A DNA stretch of 64,000 nucleotides. Origin: Tsuneonella rigui. GTDB lineage: Bacteria; Pseudomonadota; Alphaproteobacteria; Sphingomonadales; Sphingomonadaceae. The DNA is taken from NCBI RefSeq assembly GCF_003958625.1, contig NZ_RSEL01000013.1:248001-312000 (forward strand), in the 5' to 3' direction. Both the position numbers and the translations under genes were made by a program. Positions within the stretch are counted from its first letter, which is position 1. Each line of letters begins with the position of its first letter. Under the pieces are notes generated by a model. The model had not been told where the DNA came from. It saw nothing but the letters and a program-made list of their open reading frames with translations, and did not search any database. Positions 63,703-64,000 of this stretch are shown here, one piece after another.

Positions 63703-64000
63703 ATGCCTGAAACCAACCTGGCCGAGGTGCTCGGCTGGACTCCGCCCGCCGGCTGGCCCGCTGCGACTCGCGACGAGATCAAGGCCCGTCTGACCGCGCC
63801 CGGCGAACGCTTCGAGATGGAGACGGTCGACATCCGTGGGATACCGACACGGACGTGGAAGAACGCGCCTGAAAACTTGCGTGCGCTGATGGCTTTGGCT
63901 CGCACGTACGGCGACCGCGAATTCGTCATATACGAGGATGAGCGCATCACGTTTTCCGCCTTCCACCGCGCGGTCGCCAAGCTGGCGCAGGTGCTGCAGG
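63703..64000 (+). CDS. AMP-dependent acyl-CoA synthetase, 3' end cut by window
   Basis: Only the first 99 codons are present. The visible N-terminus (MPETNLAEVLGWTPP..., then IRGIPTRTWKNAPENLRALMALARTYGDREFVIYEDERITF) is typical of long-chain fatty-acid or medium-chain acyl-CoA ligases: a lead helix and the first strand block before the nucleotide site. AAGGGA stands seven bases before the ATG. The catalytic motifs lie beyond the right edge, so substrate is open. Fits the acyl-CoA theme of the right third of the window. Confidence 0.85.
   Translation, partial: MPETNLAEVLGWTPPAGWPAATRDEIKARLTAPGERFEMETVDIRGIPTRTWKNAPENLRALMALARTYGDREFVIYEDERITFSAFHRAVAKLAQVLQ

Overview
The window is a contiguous piece of a high-GC (roughly two thirds G+C by eye) alphaproteobacterial chromosome, most likely Sphingomonadales and probably Erythrobacteraceae-like. 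The reasons are the run pssA-rpsB-tsf-pyrH-frr-uppS-cdsA-dxr-rseP-bamA-skp-fabZ-rpmE, an HTH-RibB fusion, frequent GTG/TTG starts with ATGA/GTGA/TTGA start-stop overlaps, an EcfG-type promoter motif (GGAAC-N16-GGTT), and short dispersed palindromes. The genus cannot be fixed from the sequence. No prophage, transposase, CRISPR array or rRNA operon is visible; gene density is very high.

Layout. 1-13054: phospholipid head-group synthesis (pssA, cut at the left edge), ribosome/translation (rpsB, tsf, frr, rpmE), UMP kinase, and a long envelope operon (undecaprenyl-PP, CDP-DAG, DXP reductoisomerase, site-2 protease, BamA, Skp-like chaperone, FabZ). 13057-14475: a coupled 2OG-Fe(II) oxygenase/MOSC pair and tRNA-His. 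14511-20528: a Leu/Glu-type amino-acid dehydrogenase and the cytochrome c maturation operon ccmC-D-E-F-G-H-I, fully translationally coupled. 20605-28563: Kup potassium uptake, a leftward operon dapF-mtaB-ftsY-yciB, a GGDEF-EAL protein, an EVE protein and a CsbD stress protein behind an EcfG-type promoter. 28727-38574: LplT-like transporter, pgsA, a histidine phosphatase, NAD(P)HX dehydratase overlapping an antisense UVR-motif gene, oxyR-rnd, aspS, and a coupled pair of exported proteins. 38672-41885: acpP-fabF-mltG-thpR-like and tRNA-Met. 41904-48174: HTH-RibB fusion, sulfate activation (cysD, fused cysNC, cysQ) and a YeiH-type exporter. 48240-64000: glycerol and acyl-CoA catabolism: glpD, flavodoxin-like reductase, a kinase/DUF6285/acyl-CoA dehydrogenase set resembling LvaA/LvaB/LvaC split around kynureninase, a monoacylglycerol-lipase-like hydrolase, a frameshifted AMP-ligase, acs, a cysteine-less thiolase-like protein, a FadB/FadN-type bifunctional enzyme, a serine hydrolase, and the start of an acyl-CoA ligase.

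How they work together. The left third is housekeeping for membrane, lipid and outer-membrane assembly. The middle supplies respiratory cytochromes, lysine/DAP, tRNA modification and stress functions. The right third looks like an acyl-CoA utilisation neighbourhood with central acetate activation. The most interesting items are: the LvaAB(C)-like 4-hydroxyacyl-CoA module, the HTH-RibB protein whose RibA half has lost its zinc cysteines and whose promoter carries an inverted repeat, a possible LexA-controlled small membrane protein at the left end, the thiolase-like protein without nucleophilic cysteine, and the paired palindromic (REP/BIME-like) elements. All calls were made by reading sequence and motifs; no database search was run.
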